64,000 nucleotides of DNA from Stomoxys calcitrans (GCF_963082655.1 NC_081552.1:70229465-70293464), one strand, 5' to 3'. Positions 13,548-25,800 are shown, counted from the first letter of the stretch. The notes: generated from the letters alone by a model not told the origin. Translations and numbers: made by a program.

Positions 13548-14934
13548 CTTTTTTATACCCTCCACCATAGGATATATAGGGGGTATACTAATTTCTTCTG
13601 TTTGTAACTACTCGAAATATTCGTCTGAGACCCCACAAAGTATATGTATTCTTGATCGTCGCGACATTTTATGTCGATCTAGCCATGTCCGTCCGTCTGT
13701 CCGTCCGTCCGTCCGTCTGTCCGTCCGTCCGTCCGTCTGTCCGTCCGTCCGTCTGTCCGTCCGTCCGTCCGTCTGTCTGTCGAAGCACGCTAACTTCCGA
13801 AGGAGCTACCCGCTTGAAATTTTACACAAATACTTCCTATTAGTGTAGGTCGGTTGGTATTGTAAATGGGCCATATCGATCCATGTTTTGATATAGCTGC
13901 CATATAATCCGATCCTGGGTCTTGACTTCTTGAGCCTCTAGAGGGCGCAATTCTTATCCGATTTGAATGAAATTTTGCACGACGTGTTTTGTTATGATAT
14001 CCAACAACTGTACCAAGTATGGTTCAAATCGGTTTATAACCTGATATAGCTGTCATATAAACCGATCTTGGGTCTTGATTTCTTGAGCCTCTAGAGGGCG
14101 CAATTCTTATCCGATTGAAATGAAATTTTGCACGAAGTATTTTGTTATGATATCCAACAACTGTGCCAAGTACGGTCAAAATCGGGCCATAACTCGATAT
14201 AGCTGCCATATAAACCGATCTTGGGTCTTGATTTCTTGAGCCTCTAGAGGGCGCATTTCTTATTCGATTTGAATGATTTTTGCACGAAGTATTTTGTTAT
14301 GATATCCAACAACTGTACCAAGTATGGTTCAAATCGGTTTATAATCTGATATAGCTGTCATATAAACCGATCTTGGGTCTTGATTTCTTGAGCCTCTAGA
14401 GGGCGCATTTCTTATTCAATTTGAATGATTTTTGCACGAAGTATTTTGTTATGTTATCCAACAACTGTGCCAAGTATGGTTCAAATCGGTCCATAACCCG
14501 ATATAGCTGTCATATAAGCCGATCTTGGGTCTTGACTTCTTGAGCTTCTGGAGGGCGCAATTCCTATCCGATTTGGCTGAAATTTTGTACGACAGATCCT
14601 CTCATGACCATCAACATACGTGTTTATTATGGTCTGAATCTGTCTATAGCCCGATACAGCTCCCATATAAATCGATCTCTCTATTTTACTTCTTGTGCCC
14701 CCAAAGGGTGCAATTCTTATTTGAATTGGCTGACATTTTACGCAGGTCTCCAACATGTAATATAATTGTGGTCCAAACCGGTTTATATCTTAATATCGCT
14801 CTAATAGCAGAGCAAATCTTTTCTTCTTCTTTGTCTAAGAAGAGATGGCGGGAAAAGAACTCGACAAATGCGATCCATGGTGGAGGGTATAAAAGATTCG
14901 GCCCGGCCGAACTGAGCACTCTTTTATTTGTTTT
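13548..14934 (+). repeat. Family A repeat, complete
   Basis: It starts TTTTTATACCCTCCACCATAGG, then the GATCGTCGCGAC block, a 95-bp GTCC/GTCT run, units with CAACAACTG and CTCTAGAGGGCGCA, and the end CCATGGTGGAGGGTATAAAAG. After this come the palindrome TTCGGCC (14897-14903)/GGCCGAA (14905-14911) and a CTTTTATTTG end. Each unit also holds an inverted repeat, for example ATCGGTTTATA at 14028-14038 and TATAAACCGAT at 14056-14066. This is a good reference copy. Confidence 0.85.
13687..13781. repeat. (GTCC/GTCT)n microsatellite
   Basis: About 23 tetranucleotide units of the form GTCY. Shorter versions sit at the same place in family A copies at 24132-24186 and 41579-41600. Confidence 0.95.
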
Positions 14935-14983
14935 ATCTACACTTATTGTTTTCTATATTTATTCTTTTTCGGAAATAAATAAA

Positions 14984-16263
14984 ACAAGTAAAAGCGTGCT
15001 AAGCTCGGCCGGCCCAAATCGTATATAACCTCCACCATGGATCGCATTTGTCGAGTTCTTTTCCCGGTATCTCTTTTTAGGCAGATAAAGGATAAAAGAA
15101 AATAGCTGATATGCTACTGGAGATATATCAAGTTATGATCCGATTCTGATCAGGTTATTAACCGATTTGAACCATATTTGGCACAGTTGTTGAAAGTCAT
15201 TACTTAACACGTCGTGCAAAATTTTAGTCAAATCAAGATTCAAGATTAGTTTATATCGCAGCTGCATCAAAACATGGACCGATTTGAACCATACTTAGCA
15301 CACTTGTTAAAAGTCATAACAAAACACCTCTTGCAATTGTTCAGCCAAATCGGATAAGAACTGCGCCATCTAGTAGCTCAAGAAGTCAAGATCTAAGATC
15401 GGTTTATATGGCAGCTATATCAAAACGTGGACCGATATAGCCCATTTACAATCCCAACTGACCTGCACTTATAAGACACATGCCGAACCCGACCCGCTCC
15501 GCTGCCCCTTCTTTAACTCTCTAATATCTTTTTAGGGTGGGGACACTTCGCCCTGAATGCGGATATCGAATTCGTGCCATTGTAGTTTATGACCCTGAAC
15601 GTGTTCGAATCCTGGCGAGAACATCAGACAAAGCTGTGTTTATTCCCTCTCAATGTTGGCGATAATTGTGAGGTTCAATGCCATGCATGGTAATTTACCG
15701 GCACTGCACACTGAAAATAGATATCAAATTGGTTCTTCATTCCCAGCGGAAATTAAGTTCAGTTTAGGGGGTACCCCAAAACACTTGGCTCCAAAATTGG
15801 ATATCAAATTCGTTTTATACTCTCAAATTCCTTTCATTTGAGTCCCATATTGTCATAGTGGTTCATATAACCCACCCGATATCTAAAAATTATATAGCCT
15901 ATGTTTCCTTCCAGACCAACTTACACAATCTGTGAAAATTTCCAGGTAATCGGTTCAGCCGTTTTAGAGTCTATACGGAACAAACAAACAAACCGACAAG
16001 CAAAAAAACCCAAATTTAATATTATATATAAGATATTTGTGCAAAATTTCAAGCGGCTAGCTTTACTCCTTCGAAAGTTAACATTCTTTCGACAGACGGG
16101 CGGACGGACAGACAGACGGACGGTCATGGCTAGATTGACTAAGAATGTCATGACGATCAAGAATATATATACTTTATGGGGCCTTAGAAAAATATTTCGA
16201 GGAGTTACAAACAGAATGACGAAATTAGTATCCCCATCCTATGGTGGAGGGTATACAAACTAA
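14984..16263 (-). repeat. Family A repeat, reversed, split by a Helitron
   Basis: It begins ACAAGTAAAAGCGTGCTAAG, the palindrome region and CCTCCACCATGGATCGC, and runs through units to 15478. It resumes at 16034 with TATTTGTGCAAAATTTCAAG and ends CCATCCTATGGTGGAGGGTATA. It stands head-to-head with 13548-14934, separated by about 50 bp. Confidence 0.85.
15479..16033 (-). mobile_element. Short Helitron nested in family A
   Basis: On the minus strand it starts TCTTATATATAATATTAAAT (16033 downward) and ends with the GC-rich CGGGTCGGGTTCGG plus CATG, a one-step change from CTAG. The flanks are A (15478) and T (16034) with no duplication. Joining them restores the family A sequence between ATAAGACA and TATTTGTGC. 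At 555 bp it keeps little of the unit array and a strip of SINE-like sequence near 15590-15690. Confidence 0.85.
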
Positions 16264-16552
16264 TCATTTTAACCAATGAAACAAACACAATTATTGATAG
16301 CAATGGTAGCCATAATGGTTTCAAGGGTTGATATAATTTTTATACTTTTCGCCGACATTTGCAAAAAAATATTATTCGCTTCGTGGAAAAAATATTTTTC
16401 AATCGTGATTCGCAAGTTTTTCGTGAGTAGTGATTTTTCTAGTGAGTCGTGTGTGAGCAAGTAAAATTTTTGTCTCGTGAGCGTGCGTGAATAATTTTGT
16501 TGTCTCGTGAGCGTAAGTGAGAAATCACTCACGTGCACATCTCTTGTCTCAA

Positions 16553-17085
16553 CCCCATAAAACATATGTGTGGTTAATTGTATGTATGTGTATCTACATG
16601 TGGTCGTGCTATTAGAAATCACAACAATCGATCTAAGAGAAAATGAGCAAAAAACACTGAAATACAAAACAATGGAGCATTAAAGTTCCGGCTGTGGGCA
16701 AAGATATACATATACGAGAGTATATGCAATGACATTAGGGTCGTACCTACAAATGTTTTTGGCAAAATTCATGGATGTTTTTCCCCCAAAAACAAATGTG
16801 TACTTATTTCGAAAGGAAATATAAATATGTAAAATTTTTTCAAAACGTAATTTCAATAAAATTTTGGCTAAATATAATCAATTAAACAATCATTTCTCTA
16901 GGAAATTTTATCAAAATTTAATTTAAACAAAGCACAGACATAATACCATTTCTATAACAAGTAAATGTGTATACCCAACGAAATTTTTTCAATTACAAGT
17001 TTTAACTAGAATCGTTACAATAATCTTTTTCTGAAGGATGTCTTTCCAAGGTTTCCACGGTGGAACGTGTTTCCTTGGGAGCAGA
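16553..17085. other. AT-rich sequence, nothing recognised
   Basis: No supported feature outside the hAT-like target duplication. Confidence 0.5.
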
Positions 17086-17139
17086 GAATGCTTCATTTCT
17101 GAAAGAGCAAAGAAATTGAACTTCAAATCAAACATTTTA

Positions 17140-17295
17140 GAAGGGGTGAAAAAACTCTTGCCCTGTACACCTATAAGAGGGCAGTTGACACAAGTTCGGG
17201 GCTCAAACCGAGTGTGTGTCATGCACTGGCTGTATACTGCAGTATTCAGTATTCAGTCCACCGACTGTTCAATACTAAGCCGCATCCTAATTTTT
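17140..17295 (+). pseudogene. Jockey-like LINE reverse-transcriptase relic
   Basis: In one frame the strand reads ALYTYKRAVDTSSGLKPSV and then degrades. A late match, CSILSRI, parallels SSILSRI in the clearer fragment at 63590-63745. This is the region after the RT fingers in Jockey-type LINEs. It is very decayed and assigned mainly by comparison with that fragment. Confidence 0.4.
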
Positions 17296-17319
17296 TACGT
17301 CATTTTTTTTCAAATTTAA

Positions 17320-19189
17320 TTACCATAGGACAATTTGTGAGAAACTCATTCTAATTTTGTCGTAAATTTCTATAAAAATTGTTTTGAGACTTAATGTTTG
17401 TATAAATTCAATTTCCATGTAAAATATTTCTAAGTTTATACCTATTTTCATCGCTTCTTGTAAACAATAAACGATAAACTTGAAACCAACAATAAACATC
17501 AGCATTGAGATAACAACATATTTTTTCGGGAGTACAAATCTCATTGCACAGCTGATGTACGCACATACTCGTACACATGTATTTGTTAGAAAAACCTTCC
17601 CTCTTCTTTTGTTAAGGATTTTTTTAAGTTCGCCAAAAATAAGCAGCTGAGTTACTGCAAAAGTACTCACAGAGTGGGACCAATACAAAGCCACACAAAA
17701 CAAACACTGAGCAGCAACAGCACCCCTCAGAGCTTGGAAAGGATAATGCGCAGATACTATTACTGCCATCGTTGTGTTGTTTATTGTCTATCGGGCTTTT
17801 GTGTTACTCACTCGCTCTTCCACTCTCTCGCTCTCTAAAGGAGCTCCAGCAGCAGCAGAAATAGAAGAATTTTTGATGAAAATCAGTTGCAAAGTTACGT
17901 GATTACAGGATACAACAACATTGTCCTTTTTCAGTGATGTTTCTTCTGTTTCCTTATTTTTTGAGTGTGTGAAAAATTAAATATTGAAAAAATAGAATCT
18001 CCATGACATGGACCAGACGACCATTGAAGAGCGTATGAAAATCCTTAAAATATACCTTTAAGCAGTGAGGCCAAACCCATAAAATAAGAAACGAAAAATT
18101 AAAAACATAACACCTTAGCCCCCCCACCCCCGGAATAAAAATGATTAAGTTCAAGTTGAAAACGGTAAACACCACCACTGCGAACTCTTGAAGTCACAAA
18201 AGGCCATAACAAATTGTGGGATACCTATAAAGGTCCGCGAAAATTATGTAAAATTTCACGGTCTATGTGCAAAAAAATCGTCAAACATGTCGCCGTGGTC
18301 TGTCCTTTTGTAAATTAAATTTCCTTAAATAAGAAGTAACCACCAATAGTAATAACAATAACAACAACAACAAATTAGACGAGACGACAACCTTCACTCC
18401 AAACAAAAAAAAAAAAAAAGAACACCGAAGGAATAGATGTAAGTATCCACCAAAGTCTTTTGGCATTAGATAATGACCATTTTAAAGTCTGTCCTTTGAG
18501 CAATTAATTTTAATTATTGAAGCGACTGCCGCGACCGAGACACAAAACGATTGACTAAGGGTGTGCGTGTGCTTGTGTTTGTGAGTGTGTGGCGGGGGCA
18601 TTTTTAACCTTCTGCTAAATATCGATTAGCTTAGGGTTAAGCTAAGCGAATGAACGAACCTAAAATCCTTTAAAAAATGCATGACATATCAACCAAATAA
18701 GTCGTCGTCGGTCTAGAAATATTTTATGAAATGTAGTTTTTATTTCTCTCCTGCTCTCTTTTACGGTTCTGTTTTCCGTTTCTGTTCTGTTTTGTTAGTG
18801 GTGGTGGCATTGTTAGTATTGTTATTGTTGGTGTCAGTGTTACCACTGGATTTAAATTCGGTTGCATTCAATTTAAAGTTGGTAAATTTTGTTGCAAAAG
18901 AAAAGTTTGTAATGAAGGATTGAGAAGTTCTGAAGTGTAAATTATGTAAAATTTTGTAAATGTTTACCTTGGACATTCACAATGTTCGATTATATCATTT
19001 ATTCCTAAGAGGAACATTGGGCCACAGCAAAGTAATTCAATTCAGTCTTTAAATGTATTTTCAATGTATTTAGCCAAACCTTTGATTTGGTTTATACCTT
19101 TGTATGGAATGTATAATGTTGATGCGTTTAAAATGCAATTTTCATAATTATGTTTACTCTAGTAGAGGATGCGCTGTACAATATTTGCT
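17320..19189. other. Largely unique region with simple-sequence patches
   Basis: This is one of the few stretches without family A or B repeats. It holds CTCTC/GCTCTC clusters (17812-17838), CAG and CAA triplet runs (17850-17861, 18361-18372), a C-rich patch (18119-18131) and a GT-rich stretch (18560-18592). Such features are common in fly UTRs, promoters and introns, but no exon or start site could be defended. Confidence 0.35.
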
Positions 19190-19385
19190 ATTTTTATACC
19201 TTACATCACTACTGTGGTACAGGACGTCCAAAAGGAATATAGATAAACTCATTGATTAGGACACGAATCGACTCAGAATCACTTTTAAGCAGAGCTGGAG
19301 TCTGAATTGGAGTCGACTCCGGGCACTTAAAAATGCTACATTTTTTGTTTAAATGTGGAAAAACTATGAATTCAAATTTTTACGA
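19190..19385 (+). repeat. ACTGTGGTACAGG-type repeat fragment
   Basis: TTTTTATACCTTACATCACTACTGTGGTACAGG resembles 4378-4410 and begins like other TATACC repeats. It is interrupted by unclassified sequence before the next repeat at 19391. Confidence 0.45.
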
Positions 19386-19390
19386 AAAAC

Positions 19391-20180
19391 TAGTAAAAAG
19401 GCATTAAGTGCGGCCGGGCCGAACTTTGGATACCCACCAACTCGGGTATATATGTTAACCACCTTTCCTCACAATCCGGAGAAAAATGCATCATATATGA
19501 ACCCATCTGTGGGCTCAAGATGTTAGATCGGGAGATCGGTATATACGGCAGCTATGTCAATATATAGACCGATTGGTCTGTATATGGACTGAACATGGAT
19601 GTTAAAGGGTCTAACACACCATACTGTGCAAAATTTCAGCGAAATTGGGTAACAAATGCTCCTTTAATGGGCCCAAGACCTTAAATCGGGAGATCGGTAT
19701 ATATGTCAGATATACCCAAACATAGACCGACATGAACTATATAGGGCACGGATGTCGAAAAGCCTAACACAGGTCCTTGTGCTAAATATGGTAATGAATG
19801 CGCCTTTTAAGGGCCCAAGACCCTAAATTGGGAGATCAGTCTATACGGCAGCTATATCCAAGTATAGCTCGATCTTGACCATACACAGTACGAATGTCGA
19901 GGAGTCTAACGCAAAACATTTTGCCAAATTTCAGCGAAATCGGATTAATGGGCCTAACATCTTAAATTAGCAGCGCGGTCTATATGGGGGCTATATAAAG
20001 ATATAGTCCGATATTACCTCTCTTCGAGCTTAACCTTCCTATGGAAAAAAAGAAGCTGTGCCAAGTTTCTGCTAATTATCTTAATTTTTGAAGACTGTAG
20101 CGTGATTTCAATAGACAGACAGACGGACGGACCGTCTTAGATTTTTACGATGATCATGAATATATAAGAGCAGGTCGATT
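19391..20180 (+). repeat. GGATACCCACC-type Helentron-like repeat
   Basis: It begins AGTAAAAAGGCATTAAGTG, then CGGCCGGGCCGAACTTTGG and ATACCCACC. Four units with GGGAGATCGGTATATA and GGGCCCAAGACC follow, and it ends in a GACAGACAGACGGACGGACC run (20113-20132). Same type as 1-150 and, reversed, 60895-61470. Confidence 0.7.
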
Positions 20181-20183
20181 ATT

Positions 20184-20972
20184 TATACCCACCACCATAC
20201 TAGTCTAGTCATTCCGTTTGTAAAACCTCGAAATATTAATCTAGGACGCCATAAAGTATACATATTTTTAATCGTCTCGACATCCTGAGTCGATCTAGCC
20301 ACGTCCATCCGTCCGTCTTTCGAAATCACGATAGCGATAAAGCTAGCCGCTTGAAATTTTGCATAGATACTTAATATTATTGTTGGTCGTTGGAGATTGC
20401 AAATGGGCCATATTAGTTTAGATTTAGATATACCTCCTATATAAACTGATCTCTCGATTTGTCTTCTTGAGCCCCTGGAAGCTGCAATTTTTGTCCGATT
20501 TGGCTGAAATTTGGCATATAGTGTTCTGTTATGACTTGCAGCAACGCCAAGTACAGTTCAAATTGGTCAAGAACCTGATATAGCTCCCATAGAAACCGAT
20601 CGAATTGACTTCTTGAGCCCCTGGTAGCCACAGTTTCCATTCGATTCGGCTAAAATTTTGCACATAGTTTTTTGTTATGAATTCCAACAACTATGCTAAG
20701 TACGTTTTAAATTTGTCAAGAACCTGATATAGCTCCCATAAAAACCGATCTCTCGTTGTGACTTATTGAGCCCATTGAAGCCTCAATTTTCATCCGCTTT
20801 GGATGAACAACTACAACTGTGCAAAGTACGGTCTAAATCGGTTTATTACCTGATATAGTTCCCATATAAACTGATCCCCCGATTTGACTTCTTGAGCCCA
20901 TAGTGTTCTAATATAACTCTCAACAACTGTGCCATGTACGATTCAAATCGGTCTATATCCGGACTAAGCTCC
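20184..20972 (+). repeat. Family A-related repeat, ATACCCACCACC variant
   Basis: It starts TTATACCCACCACCATAC, then the CGTCTCGACATCCTGAGTCG block and four units with GATATAGCTCCCATA. It is fused at 20973 to a Helitron array. Confidence 0.7.
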
Positions 20973-22545
20973 GATAGTTGGTCGCACATTTTCATATCAG
21001 ATTCGAATTCTTCTTGCAAATACTTTTCATTTGAGTCTCATATTGCCATGGTCGGTAAATATGTCAGATTTAGGGGTGTTTTGGGGGTTGGGGTACGAAG
21101 TTGTTGGGGGGGCACAACAACTTCGTCCGACAATTGGATATGAGATACGTTTTCTAATCTTAAATACCTTTCATTTAAGTCCTATATTGTCGTAATTGGT
21201 CTATATAATATTTGATAGGTTTTGAGGGTGGGTCGTCCCCCCTAGGTACCCCATCCGAAACTTGGATACCAAATTTTTGTTTTTAGGTTACTGTAAGCGG
21301 AGATGTGGCGTTTCTGAAGATTAGGGTAAGGGGGAGGGTGCGCCCCCCTTCAGGTATCAAAAAATATTGCCATTGGATTAAGGGTATTTTATAGGATGTG
21401 GCGTTTTCTTATCTCAAATACCCTTCATTTGAGCCACATATTGCCATGGTCGGTAAATTTTTACCCTTTAGGAGGTGTTTTGGGGAAATGGCGGTGACCT
21501 TAATACTTGTTCCCACACCTGGATATCAAATTCGTTTTTACTTCCAAATACCTTTATTTGAGCCCCATATTGCAACGGTCACTTAACAATTGCTGTTTGT
21601 AGGATATTTGTGGCAAAGAGGTAGACCCCTAGGAAATTGTTCCCGAAAGTGGGTATCAATTGGTGAGCAAATACGTCCTATTTGGGGGTTGTAATGGTGG
21701 TGGGACATCCCCTAGACATTTGGTTCCTAATGTCGATATCAGGTTCGTGGTCTACTCCCACATGAAAGGTGTGCCCCATATTTCCTTAATCGGCAAACAT
21801 GACCTTTGGGGATGGGCCGACCACTCAGTGTCTTGGCCTTGAAAATATATATCAGATTCGTGTTCTTCTCTAAAATACCTCTTATTTGAGCTCTATATTG
21901 CAATGGTCGGCAAATATTTATATATGGGTGGTGTTACGGGGGTGGGGTGGCCCCATAGACACTTTTCCCGAATATTGATACTAGATTCGTTGTTTACTTC
22001 CAAAAGACCTTTCATTTGAGCCCCATAATACTAAGGTCGTAAATTTGTCCTCTTTGGGGGATGTTTTTGGGGATGGGCGGCCTCCCAAACACCAATTGCC
22101 ATGGACAGTAAAAAAGTCCTGTTTGTGGGGTGTTTTGGGGAAGGGAGTGGTCCTCCAGAAACTTGGTCCCACATTTGGATATGATATTTGTATTCTACTC
22201 TCAAATTCCTTTCATTTGAGTCCGAAAATGTCGTGATTGGTCTATATATATATATTTGGTAGGTTTTGGGAATGGGGCGGCCCCCTTAGGTACCCCATCG
22301 GAAATTTGGATACCAAATGTTTGTTTTTAGGTTACTATAAGGGAGCACACAAAATTTCGAGATCTGGCGTTTCTGAAAATTAGGGTAAGGGGGAGAGTGA
22401 GTCTCCTCTTCAGATATCAAAAAATGTAGTGCCCTATTTACACCGCGAGATCATTATGCACCAACTGTGAAAATTTGAAGAAAATCGATTTAGCCTTTTT
22501 TGAGTCTATAAGGAACACACAAACAGAAAAAACACAAAAAAATTA
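20973..22545 (-). repeat. Helitron family B array, 3' end lost
   Basis: About ten diverged units; the embedded 5' region carries GATCTGGCG, AAGGGGGAG and the GAGTCTATAAGGAACACACA segment near the TC terminus on the right. The left (CTAG) end is missing. The right end runs into the family A copy at 22555. Confidence 0.75.
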
Positions 22546-22554
22546 ATTAATTCA

Positions 22555-23450
22555 ATTTATATACTAATTTCATCATTTCGTCATATACTAATTTCGCCAT
22601 TCTGTTTGTAACTCCTTGATATATTCGTCTGAGGCCCCATAAAGTATAAATATTCTTGATCGTCATGATATTCTAAGTCGATCCAGTCATGTCCGTCCGT
22701 CCGTCTGTCGAAAGCACCGTAACTTTCGAAGGAGTAAAGCTAGCCGCTGGAAATTTTGCACAAGTGTAATCGGTTGGGATTGTAAATGGGCCATATCGGT
22801 CCACGTTTTGATATAGCTGCATATAAACCGATCTCGGATCTTGACTTCTTGAGCCACTAGAGGGCGCAGTTATTATCCGATTTGGCTGAAATTTTGCATG
22901 AGGTGATTTGTTATGATTTCCAAAAACAATGCTAAGTATGGTTAATCGGTCTATAACCTGATATAATTTTCATGTAAACCGATCTGGGTTGACTTGACTT
23001 CATGAGCCACTAGAGGGCGCAATTCCTATCCGATTTGGCTGAAATTTAGCTTATTTCGTATTTCGATATGACTTTTAACAAGTGTGCAAAGTATGGTTCA
23101 AATCGGTCCATGTTTTGATGTAGCTGCCATATAAACCGATCTTGAATCTTGACTTCTTGAAGCACTACAGAACGCAATCCGATCGATATCGATATCCGAT
23201 TTGGCTAAAATTTTTCCATGATGTGTTTAGTTATGACTTTCAACAATTGTGCCAAATTAGGTTGAAATCGGTTAATAACCTGATCGGAATCGGACCATAA
23301 CTTGATATATCTCCAGTAGCATAGCAGTTATTTTCTTTTATCCTTTATCTGCCTCAAAAGAGATACAGGGAAAAGAACTCGACAAGTGCGATCCATGGTG
23401 GAGGGTATAAAAGATTTGGCCCGGCCGAACTTAGCATGCTTTTACTTGTC
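22555..23450 (+). repeat. Family A repeat, start truncated
   Basis: The first TATACCC block is gone; TATACTAATTTC is duplicated at 22559 and 22590. The CTTGATCGTCATGATATTC block, a GTCC run, five units, the end CCATGGTGGAGGGTATAAAAG and the palindrome GGCCCGGCCGAAC follow. Confidence 0.8.
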
Positions 23451-23994
23451 CAAATTGAATCTAAACTTTTTTTCAATTACGATCGTGAATAAAATTTGTG
23501 AAATTTCAATTAAAAATTAATTGTTTTTATCATTTTTTAATGAATCTGAACTTTTACTGAACGATTGTTAATAAAAATTTTTTAAATTTTCAATTAAAAA
23601 ATTAATTGATTCAACCGTTTTTTTTAATTGAACCTAAAAAAATGTTTGTGCATAAAATGTCATTGAAACTTTAATCTTTTTCAATTAAACAATAACGGCC
23701 AGGACCAAAAATTGTGTTTCTTTTTATCACTCAAATCGATCACTGATTTTATAGAGGGAACACAGCTGTCTTTATTGAACTGGCGAACAAATCAAATGTC
23801 AAAGAAAAAAAATGGTAGTAAGTTCTTTCAATAATTTTTTAGTGGAATCGGAAACGCCTGGTTTAGCTGCCCGCTTTTGAAAACAGCCGCTCAAAATTAT
23901 GACAAATACTCTTAATATATAGAAGATAAATCTTCCCCACAAACAGTCCCTCGACTACCTTAACAGCATACCGGCTTCTTTAGCATCGATCTAA
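23451..23994. other. AT-rich sequence, nothing recognised
   Basis: Homopolymer-rich, with TTTTCAATTA recurring. A segment at 23780-23810 is loosely similar to 8745-8785. Confidence 0.4.
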
Positions 23995-25800
23995 TTTTTA
24001 TACCCTCCACCATAAGATGGGGGGTATACTAATTTCGTCATTCTGTTTGTAACTACTCGAAATATTCGTCTGAGACCCCATAAAGTATATATATTCTTGA
24101 TCGTCGTGAAATTTAATGTCGATTTAGCCATGTCCGTCCGTCTGTCCGTCCGTCCGTCTGTCCGTCCGTCCGTCCGTCTGTCTGTCGAAAGCACGCTAAC
24201 TTCCGAAGGAGTAAAGCTAGCTGCTTGAAATTTTGCACAAATACTTCTTATTAGTGTAGGTCGGTTGGTATTGTAAATGGGCCATATCGGTCCATGTTTT
24301 GATATAGCTGCCATATAAACCGATCTTGGGTCTTGACTTCTTGAGCCTCTAGAGTGCGCAATTCTTATCCGATTGGAATGAAATTTTGGACGACGTGTTT
24401 TGTTATGATATCCAACAACTGTGCCAAGTATGGTTCAAATCGGTTCATAATCTGATATAGCTGCCATATAAACCGATCTTGGGTCTTGACTTCTTGAGCC
24501 TCTAGAGTGCGCAATTCTTATCCGATTTGAATGAATTTTGGCACGACGTGTTTTGTTATGATGTCCAACAACTGTGCCAAGTATGGTTCAAATCGGTTCA
24601 TAATCTGATATAGCTGCCATATAAACCGATCTTGGGTCTTGACTTCTTGAGCCCAATTCTTATCCGATTTGAATGAATTTTGGCACGACGTGTTTTGTTA
24701 TGATATCCAACAACTGTGCTAAATATGGTTCAAATCGGTCCATAATCTGTTATAGCTGCCATATAAACCGATCTTGGGTCTTGAATTCTTGAGCCTCTAG
24801 AGTGCGCAATTCTTATCCGATTGGAATGAAATTTTGCACGACGTGTTTTGTTACGATATCCAACAACTGTGCTAAGTATGGTTGAAATCGGTCCATAACC
24901 TGATATAGCTGCCATATAAACCGATCTTGGGTCTTGACTTCTTAAGCCTCTAGAGTGCGCAATTCTAATCCGATTACAATGAAATTTTGCACGACGTGTT
25001 TTGTTATGATATTCAACAACTGTGCCAAGTATGGTCCTAATCGGTCCATAACCTGATATAGCTGCCATATAAACCGATCTTGGGTCTTGACTTCTTAAGC
25101 CTCTAAAGTGCGCAATTCTTATCAGATTGGAATGAAATTTTGCACGACATGTTTTTTTTATGATATCCAACAAGTGTGCCAAAAATGGTTCAAATCGGCT
25201 CATAAACTGATATAGCTGTCATATAAACAGATTTGGGGACTTGACTTCTTGTGCTTCTAGAGGACGCAATTCCTACCTGATTTGGCTGAAATTTTGCATG
25301 ACGTTTTTTATTTTTTCTTTCAACCACTGTGTCAAATAAGGTTTAAATCGGTTCATAACCTGATATAGCTGCCATGTAAACCGATCTGGGATCTTGACTT
25401 CTTGAGCCTCTAGAAGTCGCAATTATTATCCGATTTGCCTGAAATTTTGTACGATGGATCCTCTCTTGACCATCAACATACGTGTTGATTATGGTCTAAA
25501 TCTGTTTATAGCCCGATACAGCTCCCATATAAATCGATCTCTCTATTTTACTTCTTGAGCCCCCAAAGGGCGCAATTCCTACTCGAATTGGCTGACATTC
25601 TACACAGGTCTCCAACATATAATTTAATAGTGGTCTAAACCGGATCATATCTTTATATCGCTCTAATAGCAGAGCAAATCTTTTCTTATATCACTTTTTG
25701 CTTAAGAAGAGATGTCGGGTAAAGAACTCGACAACTGCGCTCCATGGTGGAGGGTATATAAGATTCGGCCCGGCCGAACTTAGCACGCTTTTACTTGTTT
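23995..25800 (+). repeat. Family A repeat, complete, with 153-bp array
   Basis: This is the longest and cleanest copy. The start TATACCCTCCACCATAAG, the GTCC/GTCT run (24132-24186), the array and the end CCATGGTGGAGGGTATATAAG plus palindrome and CTTTTACTTGTTTT are all present. No coding capacity: the long minus frame at 24730-25203 is a by-product of the unit length. Confidence 0.9.
24322..25230. repeat. 153-bp tandem array inside family A
   Basis: The block GATCTTGGGTCTTGA recurs at 24322, 24475, 24628, 24770, 24923 and 25076. The spacing is 153 bp except for one 142-bp step caused by an 11-bp deletion near 24650. Units are far more alike here than in other copies. Because 153 is divisible by three, open frames can span units. 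Confidence 0.92.

Larger units (their letters stand above)
13233..16544. mobile_element. hAT-like element carrying nested insertions
   Basis: An exact 8-bp direct repeat, TGTCTCAA, lies at 13225-13232 and 16545-16552. The ends inside are GAGGTGTGCACG (13236-13247) and its near reverse complement CGTGCACATCTC (16532-16543). An 8-bp duplication with GTGTGCAC-type ends is characteristic of hAT transposons. Subterminal regions are rich in TCACGA/TCGTGA motifs (13258-13440, 16402-16530). No transposase remains. Nearly all the interior (13548-16263) is later insertions, so the original unit was only about 600 bp. Confidence 0.75.

Noticed and set aside
13652..13843. Frame rich in SVRPSVCPS
   Set aside because: It is a translation of the GTCC/GTCT microsatellite.
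14525..15028. 167-codon plus-strand frame
   Set aside because: It spans the junction of two opposed family A copies and contains their terminal palindromes; no protein features.
17812..17838. GAGA-type promoter
   Set aside because: CTCTC clusters alone are too common in fly DNA; no initiator, downstream exon or conserved start was found.
24730..25203. 157-codon minus-strand frame with a repeating YMAAISGYGPI pattern
   Set aside because: It follows the 153-bp tandem unit (51 codons per period). The period being divisible by three keeps the frame open, and its sequence tracks DNA units, not a protein family.
24100..25300. Possible CRISPR-like array
   Set aside because: There are no short direct repeats with unique spacers; the whole 153-bp unit repeats, and the sequence is eukaryotic.
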